Assembly (NCBI GenBank): GCA_030610325.1
Contig: JAUWRZ010000098.1
Location: 1 to 7,471 of the forward strand
Source of the DNA: Sulfurimonadaceae bacterium
GTDB taxonomy: Bacteria > Campylobacterota > Campylobacteria > Campylobacterales > Sulfurimonadaceae
DNA length: 7,471 nucleotides
Direction of reading: 5' to 3'
Below, in pieces: positions 6,560-7,471 of this stretch. The notes beneath the pieces were generated by a model. That model had not been told where the DNA came from and did no database searches. It worked only from the letters and a program-made list of their open reading frames with translations. Numbering within the stretch: the first letter of the stretch is position 1; each line of letters opens with the position of its first letter. Position numbers and translations under genes: made by a program.

Positions 6560-7422
6560 GATATCTGCTCATATCACTTCTGTTGCTGGTCCAACTGCAT
6601 GCTGCTAAGATCTTAAGTTACAATGTCTATGATCGGACAGGACGTGTCGATATCATGTTCACCTTTGATACACCCTACGAAGGTGTCTTGCGTCAGAGTC
6701 ATCAAAACGGGACGATCACCATCAAACTCGACAAAGCTACCATCGAGTCACCAAAACTCAAGAACGTAGCATCCGAGTATCTCTCCAAACTCACCATCAC
6801 TCCTATCGGGGATCAGACTCAGGTCATCGCAAAAGTCTCCCCCTATGTCGTGATGCATGCATCGAGGACTTCTGATGCCTATGGCCTTCGTCTACGTTTT
6901 GAACGATCAGTGGACACCCCGGCTGAAGAGCCATTGGTAGCTTCTGAGCCTTCTATGACGACTTCGCTTCCTACCAAACCAGAAGGTGAGTTCACACAAA
7001 GCTATTATGTGGTCATCGCGATACTGATCCTTGGCATCATCTTGTTGCTATGGCTCAAACGCCGAGTCAATGGCGGTGGTGATACACTTAAGCTCAAACC
7101 ATGGTTACTAAACATGCGTGGCGAAAAAGAGACAAAACAAGATGGCGTCAAGATCCGTTTTCAAAAGTCACTTGACCAAAAGAACCGTGTGGTCATGATG
7201 GACTATGCTGATGAGAGCTATCTTCTGCTTATCGGGACTTCCAATGTGATGCTGGATAAGTTCCACGGTAAACGCTCTGTTAGTGAGGGTGAGTTCGAGG
7301 CTATGTTAAAGAACAAAAACCGCGAACTCGATGAGTTCTTACAGATAGATCAGGATAAAAAAGAGGCCCTGGACAGCTATAAACAGAAAGCCTCCGGTAT
7401 GGATCACGATACCTCCCGTTAA
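6556..7422 (+). CDS. fliO: FliO-like flagellar export accessory protein with periplasmic N-terminal domain, 288 aa
   Basis: FliO helps assemble the FliP ring of the flagellar type III export gate. The protein begins with a likely Sec signal peptide (residues 1-17, hydrophobic core LLISLLLLVQL, possible cleavage after LHA). A periplasmic beta-rich region (about 18-117) resembles an AMIN-type or similar domain, and a Pro/Glu/Ser/Thr-rich linker (about 120-147) follows. A single membrane helix (about 150-168, VVIAILILGIILLLWL) is closed by the positive KRR. The cytoplasmic part (about 196-236) has the FliO pattern of an IRFQKSLDQKNRVVMMDY strand pair followed by YLLLIGTSNVMLDKF. The tail is charged and probably helical (240-280). 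Enterobacterial FliO is far shorter and lacks the periplasmic domain; long versions encoded next to fliN are, to my knowledge, the form in Helicobacter and Campylobacter. The ATG overlaps the fliN stop by 4 bp, indicating translational coupling. The FliO call is good for the C-terminal half; the domain name for the N-terminal half is tentative. Confidence 0.82.
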   Translation: MRYLLISLLLLVQLHAAKILSYNVYDRTGRVDIMFTFDTPYEGVLRQSHQNGTITIKLDKATIESPKLKNVASEYLSKLTITPIGDQTQVIAKVSPYVVMHASRTSDAYGLRLRFERSVDTPAEEPLVASEPSMTTSLPTKPEGEFTQSYYVVIAILILGIILLLWLKRRVNGGGDTLKLKPWLLNMRGEKETKQDGVKIRFQKSLDQKNRVVMMDYADESYLLLIGTSNVMLDKFHGKRSVSEGEFEAMLKNKNRELDEFLQIDQDKKEALDSYKQKASGMDHDTSR

Positions 7423-7453
7423 GAGATCATGCTGGGAGCATGGTCTTAGGGAG
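7413..7453 (+). promoter_or_regulatory. Interrupted hairpin spanning the fliO stop codon
   Basis: Three blocks pair in order: CTCCC (7413-7417) with GGGAG (7449-7453), TAAGA (7420-7424, containing the fliO TAA) with TCTTA (7444-7448), and CATGCT (7428-7433) with AGCATG (7437-7442) around a GGG loop. That gives 16 base pairs with small one-sided interruptions. No T-tract follows on either strand, so it is not a standard intrinsic terminator. The GGGAG in the 3' arm could serve as ribosome site for a following gene beginning at ATG 7467 (13-nt spacing) or overlapping ATG 7440, but the window ends too soon to know whether either frame is coding. Confidence 0.45.
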
Positions 7454-7471
7454 CAAAATCACATCAATGGA

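Noticed and set aside
1..7471. CRISPR array, insertion sequence, tRNA/rRNA, or defence or other novel multi-gene system
   Set aside because: No repeat-spacer pattern, terminal inverted repeats, transposase, cloverleaf or rRNA-like sequence is visible. All substantial genes belong to recognised families in a conserved-looking order.

Overview
The window reads as ordinary core chromosome of a motile member of the Campylobacterota (the former Epsilonproteobacteria). The clues are the PolA N-terminus (IIDTFGFFFRSFYALPPL), the cheX-fliN-fliO gene order, and a FliO with a large periplasmic domain, a form I associate with Helicobacter and Campylobacter relatives. Base composition is moderate, clearly less AT-rich than Campylobacter or Helicobacter. 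A free-living sulfur-oxidising relative (Sulfuricurvum/Sulfurimonas-like) is therefore plausible, but the genus is an inference.

Left part, minus strand, read right to left: a TauE/SafE-family membrane permease (4775-5518), uvrA (1960-4782, overlapping the permease by 8 bp), an HDOD-domain protein (995-1804) with its own likely promoter in the 155-bp gap after uvrA, and the 5' part of polA (955 to beyond base 1). Only the 5'-nuclease domain and the start of the following linker of polA are in the window. UvrA and PolA act in the same nucleotide excision repair pathway, on damage recognition and on repair synthesis. The permease and HDOD protein have no obvious link to repair.

Middle: a 273-bp divergent intergenic region (5519-5791). 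It holds a minus-strand -10 element close to the permease start, a pair of 7-bp direct repeats next to it, a plus-strand TATAAT inside a small palindrome, and a leader of about 90 nt. The leader carries an interrupted stem-loop and a possible 11-codon reading frame.

Right part, plus strand: a compact flagellar/chemotaxis operon. It runs cheX (5792-6211, a CheC/CheX/FliY-type CheY-P phosphatase with an ExxN motif), fliN (6215-6559, C-ring switch protein) and fliO (6556-7422, accessory factor of the flagellar export gate). Spacings are 3 bp and a 4-bp ATGA overlap. A long interrupted hairpin begins in the last codons of fliO and runs past its stop; the sequence ends before it is clear whether another gene follows.

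I see no mobile element, CRISPR array, tRNA, rRNA or convincing undescribed system. The best leads are the leader of the cheX operon, the hairpin at the fliO end, the unusual FliO architecture, and an apparent excess of the tetramer GATC.
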